Shown piece by piece: positions 38,978 through 47,396 of a DNA stretch of 64,000 nucleotides; the stretch's first letter is position 1; every line of letters starts with the position of its first letter. The DNA is from Halopseudomonas pelagia. Lineage in GTDB: Bacteria; Pseudomonadota; Gammaproteobacteria; Pseudomonadales; Pseudomonadaceae. The DNA lies in contig NZ_CP033116.1 of assembly GCF_009497895.1 (NCBI RefSeq), forward strand, positions 930,001-994,000, given 5' to 3'. Both the position numbers and the translations under genes were made by a program. The notes under the pieces are model-generated. The model was given only the letters and a program-made list of their open reading frames with translations, ran no database searches and was not told the origin of the DNA.

Positions 38978-39976
38978 CTACCGCTGCGCAGCCATCAACA
39001 AATGCTCAAAATCCTTCAGCGCTGCCGCCGCAGTTGCCAGCGGGCTGGTGACGCCTATCGCGGTGATTTCACCCATGACATCCGTATTGACCCGGATGGC
39101 TTTCATTCTGGCGGTTACCTGGGCAAAGGGGTGATTCAATGGGTAGGTCTTGAGTTCTACGCTGGCTTTAGTATTTCCGCCGTCATTTTGAATGCGTCCT
39201 ATGAGTTTCGGCACTACACCCTCTGTTTTCCAGCGCTGAATATCGGCGGGGGAGATCTGGTCAATACCGTCGCGGGGGATGTCTTGCAGTTTAAGGCGTG
39301 CGCCAAACCCGGCATTGGCCAGGATATTGACCTTACAGGCGGTGTCCCAGCCTTCGACGTCGAAACGCGGGTCGGGCTCGGCAATGCCCAGGCGTTTTGC
39401 CTCTGCCACTGCGTCATCGAAGCTCATGCCGTCCATCATCTTGCTCAGAACAAAATTCGTGGTCGCGGTGAGAATGCCCTCAACTTCCAGCACCTGGCAG
39501 CCCGCGAGGTTGTATTGCAGCAGATCAATGGTGGGCAGGGCTGCGGAGGTGGCGCCGCTGATCTTCAATTGGACGCCGTTGGCTTTGGCCACATCCGCCA
39601 GGCCGGCATAATCAAAAACCAATGCGCCCTTGGAAATGCTGATGGCGTGCATGCCCTGGGATAGGGCTTGGCGAATATAGGTATAGCCGGAACCGCCCGT
39701 TTCGAAGTCGGTTGGCCCCGCTTCTATCAGCACATTGGCGTGTGAACCTTCTACAAAGCCAGGGCCGGTGATGCCCGGCTGCAACGGCAATGCTGAATCT
39801 GTACCCCAAGGTAGGCCGTCATGATCGATCAGCCCCGCGCGCGATCCGCATACGGCAACGATTCGGACGTCGGCGGCGTAAATCTCGCGATAGCGTTGCT
39901 CGCGCTCACGAATAATCTGGGCAACGGCTTTACCAATGGCGCCGAAGCCGGTGATAGCAATATTCCATCTTTTCAT
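38978..39976 (-). CDS. Homoserine dehydrogenase-like protein (short form, no ACT domain)
   Basis: 332 residues from ATG 39976. Rossmann motif ITGFGAIGKAV, the ISKGALVFDY and GILTATTNFVLSKM elements and catalytic-region KVNILANAGFG mark homoserine dehydrogenases. The C-terminal ACT regulatory domain of the usual ~430-residue pseudomonad enzyme is missing, and thrC is not beside it. It is therefore probably a paralogue acting on a related substrate or in a catabolic route. The ORF extends 13 codons further upstream without a ribosome binding site. Confidence 0.85.
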   Translation of the reverse strand: MKRWNIAITGFGAIGKAVAQIIREREQRYREIYAADVRIVAVCGSRAGLIDHDGLPWGTDSALPLQPGITGPGFVEGSHANVLIEAGPTDFETGGSGYTYIRQALSQGMHAISISKGALVFDYAGLADVAKANGVQLKISGATSAALPTIDLLQYNLAGCQVLEVEGILTATTNFVLSKMMDGMSFDDAVAEAKRLGIAEPDPRFDVEGWDTACKVNILANAGFGARLKLQDIPRDGIDQISPADIQRWKTEGVVPKLIGRIQNDGGNTKASVELKTYPLNHPFAQVTARMKAIRVNTDVMGEITAIGVTSPLATAAAALKDFEHLLMAAQR

Positions 39977-40048
39977 GGTGACCGTCTCATCAAGGATGTT
40001 GGCGGACAGCGTCACCTTTGATTGGTCAGTGGTTAACCGGAGGGACGA

Positions 40049-40081
40049 GTCCTGGTTATCGCGCCTTGCAAAAACCAGGAC
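40049..40081 (-). terminator. Hairpin after the sorbosone-dehydrogenase-like gene
   Basis: Perfect 9-bp stem GTCCTGGTT / AACCAGGAC with a 15-nt loop, 15 bases past the stop of the minus-strand gene. No terminal T-run. Confidence 0.4.
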
Positions 40082-40095
40082 CTATCCTGCCTTAC

Positions 40096-41388
40096 TTACT
40101 GATTGCGCGTCACTCGCCAAATGGTATTAGCCAGGTCATCCGCTACGATCAGTGCTCCGCTGGGATCAACCGTCACGCCGACAGGGCGGCCGCGGGTTTT
40201 GCCATCTTCATCGATAAAGCCGGTGACGAAGTCAATCGGATCGCCCACAGGGCGGCCGTTGGCAAAGGGTACGAATACCACTTTGTAGCCGACCGGATCG
40301 GGGCGGTTCCAGCTACCGTGTTCGCCGACGAAGACGCCATCGGAGAACTCGGCGCCCATGCCGTCGTCGGAGAAATCGACACCCAACGCGGCCACGTGGG
40401 AACCCAGGGCATAGTCCGGGGTAATGGCGGAAGCGACCTTGTCCGGATCCTGCGGACGAACGCGGGGATCTTCATGCTGACCCCAGTAGCTATAGGGCCA
40501 GCCGTAGAAGCCACCTTCCTGCACCGACGTCAGGTAATCAGGTACCAGGTTCGGGCCCAGCTCATCACGTTCATTGACCACCGCCCACAACTCACCCGTT
40601 TCCGGCTGAATGGTCAGCGCGGTGGGGTTGCGCAGGCCGGTGGCGTACAGTTTATGGGCGCCGGTTTCGGCGTTGATCTGCCAGACTACGGCGCGGTCTT
40701 CCTCCAATTCCAATCCACGCTCGCCAATGTTGCTGTTGGAGCCAATACCTACGTAAAGATATTGCCCGTCTTCACTGGCGGTCATGGCTTTGGTCCAGTG
40801 GTGGTTAATCACCGAAGGCAGTTTGGTGACGGTTTCCGGCGGGCCGCTGGCCTGGGTCTGGCCTTCTTCGTAATCAAAGCGCACCAACTCATCCTGGTTG
40901 GCGACGTAAAGCGTGTCGTCGATCAGGGCCAAGCCGTAGGGCGCGTTCAGGTCTTCAGCGAAGACAGTCTGCGTTTCGTAGGTTCCATCGCCGTTCTCGT
41001 CGCGCAGCAGGGTCAGGCGATTACCGCTTTTCACCGAGGTATTGCCCTGGGCCTTGATATAGCCGGCAATAACGTCCTTGGGTTTAAGCTTGGGCGCATT
41101 GCCGCCACGGCCTTCGGCAACCAGAATGTCGCCGTTGGGCAGCACGATGGTTTGCCGCGGAATCAGCAAGTCAGTGGCAATCGCGGTGACGCTGTAATTA
41201 TCCGGCACAGTAGGAACCTGATCGCCCCACGGAGCGGGTTCAGCGATGGTCATGTTCGGCAGCAGACCGCGTTCCGGGTCCGGAATGGTCGGCTCGGCGC
41301 CATACAGCACCATATCATCGTCATTGCTGCCACAGGCGCTGAGCAGGATTGACAGGGTCAGTACCGAATACAGGCCAGGGCGGTTCAT
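40096..41388 (-). CDS. Sorbosone dehydrogenase-like (PQQ-type sugar dehydrogenase) lipoprotein
   Basis: 430 residues from ATG 41388. Lipoprotein signal peptide with lipobox LLSAC, then a six-bladed propeller with marks LPNGDILVAEG, ADDLANTIWRV, VFVGEHGSWNR and GLRNPTALTIQPETGELW typical of soluble PQQ glucose/sorbosone dehydrogenase-like proteins. Likely periplasmic aldose/aldonolactone oxidation. The start overlaps the upstream DUF2231 gene by 4 bp (ATGA), implying a two-gene operon with a membrane partner. Confidence 0.88.
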   Translation of the reverse strand: MNRPGLYSVLTLSILLSACGSNDDDMVLYGAEPTIPDPERGLLPNMTIAEPAPWGDQVPTVPDNYSVTAIATDLLIPRQTIVLPNGDILVAEGRGGNAPKLKPKDVIAGYIKAQGNTSVKSGNRLTLLRDENGDGTYETQTVFAEDLNAPYGLALIDDTLYVANQDELVRFDYEEGQTQASGPPETVTKLPSVINHHWTKAMTASEDGQYLYVGIGSNSNIGERGLELEEDRAVVWQINAETGAHKLYATGLRNPTALTIQPETGELWAVVNERDELGPNLVPDYLTSVQEGGFYGWPYSYWGQHEDPRVRPQDPDKVASAITPDYALGSHVAALGVDFSDDGMGAEFSDGVFVGEHGSWNRPDPVGYKVVFVPFANGRPVGDPIDFVTGFIDEDGKTRGRPVGVTVDPSGALIVADDLANTIWRVTRNQ

Positions 41389-41822
41389 ACGGCACCTCCT
41401 GTGCGGTGGCTGGAAAAGCGAACGGCAGTCGCGGCACATACGAGCAGCGTTACGATCACTGACAGAATCAAGCCCATGGGCATCGTTGCCCAGGCGTCCT
41501 TGGCGTGTACCAGCGCATTGATAAAGCCCATGATCCAGGCGGCCAGCAGCAGCACTATGTAGATCACTCCGTGGTCACCACGGCCCTCGGCATGGAACAG
41601 GCCGATGATGCCGCAGAGCAGGGCCAGACCGGCAAATACCAGACCGCCAGCGATGAGCCAGGAGGAAAAGTTGCTCCACTGAATCTCATAGCTCTGGAAA
41701 TAAGCGATGTCACTGAGCAGGGCGCCCAGAAACAGCGGGATAGTCCCGGCAAGAAAAACAGCGTGCAGTGGATTAAGCGTCATATAGGAGGTGTGGTAGG
41801 GTCGATCGACAGCGGCAGTCAT
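41385..41822 (-). CDS. DUF2231-type membrane protein
   Basis: 145 residues with four membrane segments (about 20-40, 53-75, 85-108, 118-138). The N-terminal NPLHAVFLAGTIPLFLGALLSD element and a later HAKDAW fit the DUF2231 family, often encoded with soluble dehydrogenases or c-type cytochromes. AAGGAAAT precedes the ATG. It is translationally coupled to the sorbosone-dehydrogenase-like gene and may anchor or accept electrons from it (inference). Confidence 0.8.
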   Translation of the reverse strand: MTAAVDRPYHTSYMTLNPLHAVFLAGTIPLFLGALLSDIAYFQSYEIQWSNFSSWLIAGGLVFAGLALLCGIIGLFHAEGRGDHGVIYIVLLLAAWIMGFINALVHAKDAWATMPMGLILSVIVTLLVCAATAVRFSSHRTGGAV

Positions 41823-42040
41823 GACTATTTCCTTATTGTTGATTGACGGTACGTTAAGCGCCTTCCATGACCTTAGAAGCAGCGTGAGGCATTAAGTTCG
41901 GTAAAACTGTTTAGCCACCATTGAGTGACGCGCATATACATGTGCGCCCTACTGAGTAAAAATCCGTTCTCTGCGGTCCATACTGGGTTGCTATCCAAGC
42001 TACCGAATAAAGCCGTTCAACCCCATTTGAGGAATTTTCT

Positions 42041-42553
42041 GTGAGCCGATCCGCGCCATTCCATGTAGGTCTACGTGCCCTAGCCTGTGCCCTGCCATTA
42101 TTGATAGTGGGTTGTGCCCAACAACCCAAGGCACCAGAGCCCAGCGCTGCACCTTTCCGCATCAGTTATACGGTTGGCCCCTGCTACGGTACTTGCCCGG
42201 TCTATCAGGTGGCGGTGCAGGCTGACGGTTTTACCTACTTCAATGGCGAGCGTCACACCGTGGTTGAAGGGCCGCGGCAGCGTAAAAACGAGACAGATGC
42301 GTTTCAGACCGTGCTGGATCAACTGGCGCAATGGCAGCCGGCGATGGGCGTAACGCAGGAAACGCAGGACTGCGAGCCACGCGCGACCGATCTGCCGCAG
42401 TATGCGGTGATCTGGACGAATCAGTCAGGCGACAAGGCAGTGCTGGAACACGATACCGGTTGCCATTCCGACAGCGCGCGGGAGCTGACTGCCGCACTCA
42501 AGGGGTTGGATGGCTTGCTCGGTGTTGATGCCTGGGTACGTGAAACACCCTGA
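42041..42553 (+). CDS. DUF6438-type lipoprotein
   Basis: 170 residues. Lipobox LIVGC follows a hydrophobic run, so outer-membrane anchoring is likely. The mature part holds GPCYGTCPVYQVAVQADG, a family hallmark with two Cys, and two further Cys (DCEPR, TGCHS). GTG start after GAGGAA. Function unknown. The upstream gap 41823-42040 holds the divergent promoters and nothing else seen. Confidence 0.8.
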   Translation: MSRSAPFHVGLRALACALPLLIVGCAQQPKAPEPSAAPFRISYTVGPCYGTCPVYQVAVQADGFTYFNGERHTVVEGPRQRKNETDAFQTVLDQLAQWQPAMGVTQETQDCEPRATDLPQYAVIWTNQSGDKAVLEHDTGCHSDSARELTAALKGLDGLLGVDAWVRETP

Positions 42554-42591
42554 TATGACGGCAAGCTTGAGTGTCAGACAAGGGAGCGCTA

Positions 42592-43077
42592 ATGCGGCGG
42601 ATCGGCCTGATTTCGGATACCCATGACCTGCTGCGGCCGGAAGCCAAGGCCGCGCTGGCAGGATGCGAGCATATTATCCATGCTGGCGACATTACCGTTG
42701 CACAGGTGATTGACGAGCTGGCGACCCTTGCGCCGGTAACGGCGGTGCGAGGGAATAATGATCGTGATGCCTGGGCGCTGGACCTGGCCGAGGTCGAGAT
42801 GCTGCATTTCGATCAGGTCTCGCTGTATGTCATTCATGATCTGGCGCAACTGGATCAGCTTCCGCCGTCAGCGCCGGTGCGAGTGATCATTTCCGGCCAT
42901 TCGCACAAACCCTCGATTCGGGAAGCCGATGGCGTTCTACATGTGAATCCCGGTAGCGCCGGTCGCCGCCGCTTCACGCTACCGGTCACCGTCGGCGAGC
43001 TGTTGATCGATGGTGATCAGGTCAGCGCGCGGATCATCGAGCTTGCGGTCGCGCCTCCCAAGCGAAAGAAGAGCTGA
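42592..43077 (+). CDS. YfcE/MJ0936-type metallophosphoesterase
   Basis: 161 residues from ATG 42592 (AGGGAG upstream). Metal motifs SDTHD, HAGDIT, GNNDRD and GHSH are all present, so it is probably an active phosphodiesterase/phosphatase with two divalent metals. Substrate unknown. It sits 38 nt after the DUF6438 gene and 40 nt before a DUF421 gene, all on the same strand. Confidence 0.92.
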   Translation: MRRIGLISDTHDLLRPEAKAALAGCEHIIHAGDITVAQVIDELATLAPVTAVRGNNDRDAWALDLAEVEMLHFDQVSLYVIHDLAQLDQLPPSAPVRVIISGHSHKPSIREADGVLHVNPGSAGRRRFTLPVTVGELLIDGDQVSARIIELAVAPPKRKKS

Positions 43078-43117
43078 GCTGCGGCAGCGAACTGATTTAG
43101 CACCTAAGGAGGGAGTG

Positions 43118-43654
43118 ATGCTGGAAGGGGTATTTTTCGATAGCTGGGCGACGTTGCTGCGCACTTTGGTAGTGGCGGTGCTGGCCTATGTGGTGTTGAT
43201 CGCGTTTTTGCGCATTTCCGGCAAGCGCACGCTGTCGAAGATGAACGCGTTTGACCTGATTGTTACCGTAGCTCTGGGCTCGACACTGGCGACAGTGCTG
43301 CTGAGCAAGGACGTGGCACTGGCCGAAGGCGCGCTGGCCTTTGCCATGTTGATTGGCCTGCAGTTCGTGGTGACCTGGTCCAGCGTGCGGGCACGCTGGG
43401 TGCGGCGCTGGGTCACCGGCGAGCCGCGTCTGTTGTATTACCGCGGCGAGATGCTGGATCAAGCGCTGCGTCATGCTCGGGTGACGGTCGACGAAATAGA
43501 GGCTGCGGTACGTGCTTCTGGCATGGCGACGCTGGAGCAGGCTGAGTCGGTGGTACTTGAGACCGATGGCTCCTTCAGCGTGATCAAAGCTCGAGAAGGC
43601 CGGCCGCCTGGTGTGCCGGTCGGTGTGGCGTTGCCGGGTAAGGCCAAAGATTAA
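43118..43654 (+). CDS. DUF421 (YetF-like) membrane protein
   Basis: 178 residues; three N-terminal membrane segments (about 10-32, 40-60, 65-83) followed by the cytoplasmic DUF421 domain with GEPRLLYYRGEML and ASGMATLEQAESVVLETDG. ATG 43118 after AAGGAGGGAG is preferred; a longer frame upstream overlaps the phosphoesterase. YetF-type proteins are linked to Bacillus spore/envelope roles; the function here is unknown. Confidence 0.88.
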   Translation: MLEGVFFDSWATLLRTLVVAVLAYVVLIAFLRISGKRTLSKMNAFDLIVTVALGSTLATVLLSKDVALAEGALAFAMLIGLQFVVTWSSVRARWVRRWVTGEPRLLYYRGEMLDQALRHARVTVDEIEAAVRASGMATLEQAESVVLETDGSFSVIKAREGRPPGVPVGVALPGKAKD

Positions 43655-43700
43655 ACGGCTGCGGCCGCGCTCTGCTGTTTTCAGCAATAGCTGACCAAAG

Positions 43701-45800
43701 CTAAAGCGTTTCCGCCCCGCTGGGCTTCATTTGTTCACTGTGCGCAAGCATATCGGCTACCCGGCCCGCGAGTGCGTCGAGCGAAAAGGGTTTGGTCAAT
43801 AGCTGCATATGCGGCCCCAGAAAATCAGCCCGATCCCTGGCACCGGCGGCGTATCCGGTCAGAAAGAGGACGGGTAGCTGGGGAGCTGCATCCTGGATAA
43901 CTTCCGCTAGCTGTCGGCCATTCATGCCAGGCAAACCAACATCTGTCACTAACAGGTCTACGTGATCAAGCGCGTGGAAGTGCTTGAGGGCTTCTTCGGC
44001 GTCGCGTGACGTGGTTACCTCGTAGCCCAGTTCGCGCAGCACTTCCTGATTGATCAGGCGCACCGAGTCGTCGTCTTCTACCAGTAGAATGGACTGGCCC
44101 TTGCCGGGTACGGTTGCCCCTGATGCGGGTGGCGAGTCGGGTATCGCTCTGGGGTGTTCCGGCAGGATAATCGATACGGTAGTGCCCACCTCCGGGGTGC
44201 TCTCTATGTCCAGGCGCCCGTGACTTTGTTTGGCGAATCCATACACCATGGATAGCCCCAGGCCTGTACCTTGACCTATGGGCTTGGTGGTAAAGAACGG
44301 CTCCATGACCTTGTCCAATACCCCTGGCGGGATGCCACACCCGGTATCGCGGATCTCGATAACCACCTTGCCGGGTTCGTCAGAGCTATCCGACGGATCA
44401 AGTCGGGTACTGACGGTCAGCGTGCCCCCCTCTGGGGTCGCATCCCGGGCGTTGATCACCAGGTTGAGGATGGCGTTTTCCAATTGATTGGCATCGGCAC
44501 AGATCCAAGGATCTTGGTCGGTCAGGTCGAAGTTGAGGCTCAGATGTTCCGGCACTGATCCATACAGCAGGTCCTGTAGCGCCAATACCAACTGATTGAC
44601 CGAGACAGGTTGGGCGTTCAACGATTGCCGGCGGGAAAAGGCCAGCAATCGTTGCGTCAACGAGGCAGCGCGTTGGGCAGAGGTATTAGCCGCTTCCATA
44701 AAGCGATCAATACCGTCGGTATTACCCTTGGCCAGGCGCATTTTAATCAGATCCAGCGAGCCGATCACTCCCGTCAGCATGTTGTTGAAGTCATGCGCGA
44801 TGCCCCCGGTCAACTGACCGACCGCTTCCATCTTGAACGAATGGCGTAAGCGTTCTTCAGCGCGCAGGCGCTCGTCGCTCTCCTTCTTCAGCTGTCCGAT
44901 TACCGCCTTCAGCTCCTGAGTGCGGGCTTGCACCTGGATCTCCAGCTCTTCGTTGAAGCGTCGTAGCGATAGCTCCGCGTGCTTTTCTTCATTGATGTCG
45001 ACAATCACCGCAGCCGCGCCAATGATTTCACGGGATTGATCAAACAGCGGCACGGCGCTGACTCGCCGCCAGGATTCGCCATCGTCTCCGGAGCGATGAC
45101 GGAATTCGACACCGGTAGCACTTTCACCTCTCAGCGCTCGAGCCCCCGGGTACATGTCCGGCGCCAGTCTGTTGCCTTGAGGGTCCAGCCCCTCCCAGCT
45201 AGGCATTTCCTCGGAATCCTTAGATGGAATCACGCCGCGGGGCAGGTACTGCCGGTAGAGCGGGTTGCTGATCAGGGAGCGGCCCTGTTTATCCATAAAA
45301 CTGATACCGACCGGCACATTTTCCAACAGAATATGCAGCCGGCCGCGTTCTTCAGCCAGCTCGGCAAGGCGGTCGCGCATGTCAAACTGGCGTTCGCGGG
45401 CGCGCCACGCAGCAGCAACGGCGCTCAGAAGCGAAGCCGAACTCAATGGCCTTTCCAGTACGACGACATGGCCTGCGGAGCTGGGCAGACGACGTCTCGC
45501 CAAGTCCGTATCGCGGCCGGATCGGCCCTGGCTGGAAGCCAGCAGAATGATGGGGATCTCGGACCAGGCGGGCTGCTGATCCAACGCATTCCCGAAGCAG
45601 GCGACATCACCGACAAGCGCTTCCTCGGTAAGAATGATCAGCCCGGTCTGTTCACCAATGGCAGAGGACAAGGACACAAGGTTCGGCAAAGCGCGCGTGG
45701 CGTATTTCTGCTCCAGCACTTTCTGCAAGCTCAACACATCGCCTTTGAAGGGGGCGGCAATCAGCAGCGTGCGGTTGTTGATGTGTTGCTTACTCGTCAC
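43701..45800 (-). CDS. PAS hybrid sensor histidine kinase with receiver domain
   Basis: 699 residues. The N-terminal ~130 residues look like a degenerate receiver; then a PAS domain (about 150-275), a coiled coil, HisKA with H336 in GGIAHDFNNML, HATPase (NLVINARDA, GCGIPPGVL, GTGLGLSMVYG) and a C-terminal receiver with phosphoacceptor D620 (LLVTDVGLPG). No membrane segment, so the kinase is cytoplasmic. The GTG start lies inside the 3' end of the KaiC-like gene (11-bp overlap), so the two are coupled. Confidence 0.93.
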   Translation of the reverse strand: MTSKQHINNRTLLIAAPFKGDVLSLQKVLEQKYATRALPNLVSLSSAIGEQTGLIILTEEALVGDVACFGNALDQQPAWSEIPIILLASSQGRSGRDTDLARRRLPSSAGHVVVLERPLSSASLLSAVAAAWRARERQFDMRDRLAELAEERGRLHILLENVPVGISFMDKQGRSLISNPLYRQYLPRGVIPSKDSEEMPSWEGLDPQGNRLAPDMYPGARALRGESATGVEFRHRSGDDGESWRRVSAVPLFDQSREIIGAAAVIVDINEEKHAELSLRRFNEELEIQVQARTQELKAVIGQLKKESDERLRAEERLRHSFKMEAVGQLTGGIAHDFNNMLTGVIGSLDLIKMRLAKGNTDGIDRFMEAANTSAQRAASLTQRLLAFSRRQSLNAQPVSVNQLVLALQDLLYGSVPEHLSLNFDLTDQDPWICADANQLENAILNLVINARDATPEGGTLTVSTRLDPSDSSDEPGKVVIEIRDTGCGIPPGVLDKVMEPFFTTKPIGQGTGLGLSMVYGFAKQSHGRLDIESTPEVGTTVSIILPEHPRAIPDSPPASGATVPGKGQSILLVEDDDSVRLINQEVLRELGYEVTTSRDAEEALKHFHALDHVDLLVTDVGLPGMNGRQLAEVIQDAAPQLPVLFLTGYAAGARDRADFLGPHMQLLTKPFSLDALAGRVADMLAHSEQMKPSGAETL

Positions 45801-47289
45801 GCGTGCGCTCTTCCATCAGGGCCGGTTCGTCACCTTGAAATTCCGGAGTTCCAGTCAGAACGCCGCGAAAATTCACCAGCGGCTGACCTACGCGCACGCC
45901 TTTGGAGTCAATGCGGATCTCGCGGATAGCGTCTTCATGGGCACCCGTTCGATGCTTCAAAATAGAGATCGCCTTGCGTAGCCGCCCTTGCGCTTCAAAA
46001 AAGCGGATGAGTATCACCGAGTCCGCTATATAGGAAACGTTCAACCGGCTTGCCATGGAGCCGACCAGCCCGCTTTGCGGGGTAATCAAGAAGGTCACCA
46101 CGCCTAACTGACTCAGGTAGGAAATAAGCTCGTGCATCTGCAGAATCAACTGCTGCTCCTGCGGCATCGCGGCCATATAGCCATTCAGGCTGTCGATTAC
46201 CAGCATACGGCAAGCACGCTGCTCCACCTGGGCGCGGACCTTCCAGGCGAACTCGCCGGGCGAAATCTCCGCTGGATCAATTTGTTCTATCAGTAGTTGT
46301 CCATTTTCCAGGTACTGGCTCAAATTCAGACCCATGCTATCGGCCCGATTAATCAGGGTCGCGACGCGCTCGTCAAATTCGTAGATTGTGCAGTTTTCAC
46401 CGCGCCGACAGGCTGCGGCCAGATAGACCAGCGCCAAAGTGGTTTTGCCTGAACCAGGCGGACCCGTGACCAGCGTACTGGTGCCCCGCATGGGTCCGCC
46501 CACCAGCAGGTTGTCCAGTTCAGGAATGCCGCTGTCCACGGTTTCGGCGGTAAACTCCACATGATGCCGAGCAGCGACCAGGCGCGGATAAACTTCAACC
46601 CCGCCTTTGCGAATGGTGAAATCATGGTAGCCCGCGACAAAATCGAGACCCCGTAACTTCTGCACCTGCAGGCGTCTGCGCGCAGCGCCGAAATCCAGCG
46701 TCAGGCGCTCCAGAGTGACAACGCCGTGACACAAGCTATGCAGATGGTTGTCGCGCTCACCGTGCGATGTGGTCAGGTCATCTACCATCATTACAGTAAT
46801 CGCCCGCCCAGCAAAAAACTGCTTCAATGCCAACACCTGACGCCTGTAGCGCAGAGAATCCTGGGCCAGCAGGCGCATTTCGGACAGGCTGTCGAACACC
46901 AGGCGGGTGGGCTTCAGTTCTTCAACACGCTGTTGAATCAGCTTGATGGTATCGCCCAGTTCGGCTTCCCAGGGATGCAGAATTGACTGTTCGTAGGCCT
47001 CACCAAAAACGCCTTCAGTGGAGGACAGTTCAAACAGGTCAATGCCGTCCAGAGTCCAGCCGTGCGAATGCGCAACGCTCTCAAGCTCTTCGCTGGTTTC
47101 CGATAGGGTGATGTACAGGACCGACTCGCCAGAGGCGACGCCATCGAGCAGAAACTGCAGGCCCAAGGTGGTCTTGCCAGACCCTGGGGTGCCTTCGAGC
47201 AAGTAGAGACGGTTGCTGGGCAACCCGCCTTTGAGGATTGAATTAAAACCATCATTGCCGGTTGAGACGATTGGGCGCGTATGTGGCAT
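45790..47289 (-). CDS. KaiC-like ATPase with two P-loop domains
   Basis: 499 residues in two tandem RecA/KaiC domains: Walker A GTPGSGKT at 33-40 and GPPGSGKT at 276-283, Walker B-like LVFDSLSEM and MLVIDSLNG. The overall size and C-terminal YIADSVILIRFFE element match KaiC-type proteins of proteobacteria; the Ser-Thr phosphorylation pair of cyanobacterial KaiC is not seen, and no kaiA or kaiB is here. Translationally coupled to a hybrid histidine kinase, so a signalling switch is likely. AAAGGA precedes the ATG. Confidence 0.92.
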   Translation of the reverse strand: MPHTRPIVSTGNDGFNSILKGGLPSNRLYLLEGTPGSGKTTLGLQFLLDGVASGESVLYITLSETSEELESVAHSHGWTLDGIDLFELSSTEGVFGEAYEQSILHPWEAELGDTIKLIQQRVEELKPTRLVFDSLSEMRLLAQDSLRYRRQVLALKQFFAGRAITVMMVDDLTTSHGERDNHLHSLCHGVVTLERLTLDFGAARRRLQVQKLRGLDFVAGYHDFTIRKGGVEVYPRLVAARHHVEFTAETVDSGIPELDNLLVGGPMRGTSTLVTGPPGSGKTTLALVYLAAACRRGENCTIYEFDERVATLINRADSMGLNLSQYLENGQLLIEQIDPAEISPGEFAWKVRAQVEQRACRMLVIDSLNGYMAAMPQEQQLILQMHELISYLSQLGVVTFLITPQSGLVGSMASRLNVSYIADSVILIRFFEAQGRLRKAISILKHRTGAHEDAIREIRIDSKGVRVGQPLVNFRGVLTGTPEFQGDEPALMEERTRDE

Positions 47290-47396
47290 TTTTATCCTTT
47301 ACGGGGAAAGTTTCAGTCCGCCAAAGCCCTTTTCCTTCACATATCATGGTGCCTAAAGCGGTCGTTGTTTTTTGGATGCCAAATCGGGTAAGGAGT

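Noticed and set aside
40018..41352. Long plus-strand ORF of 444 codons
   Set aside because: Antisense shadow of the sorbosone-dehydrogenase-like gene; no start signal or recognisable motif.
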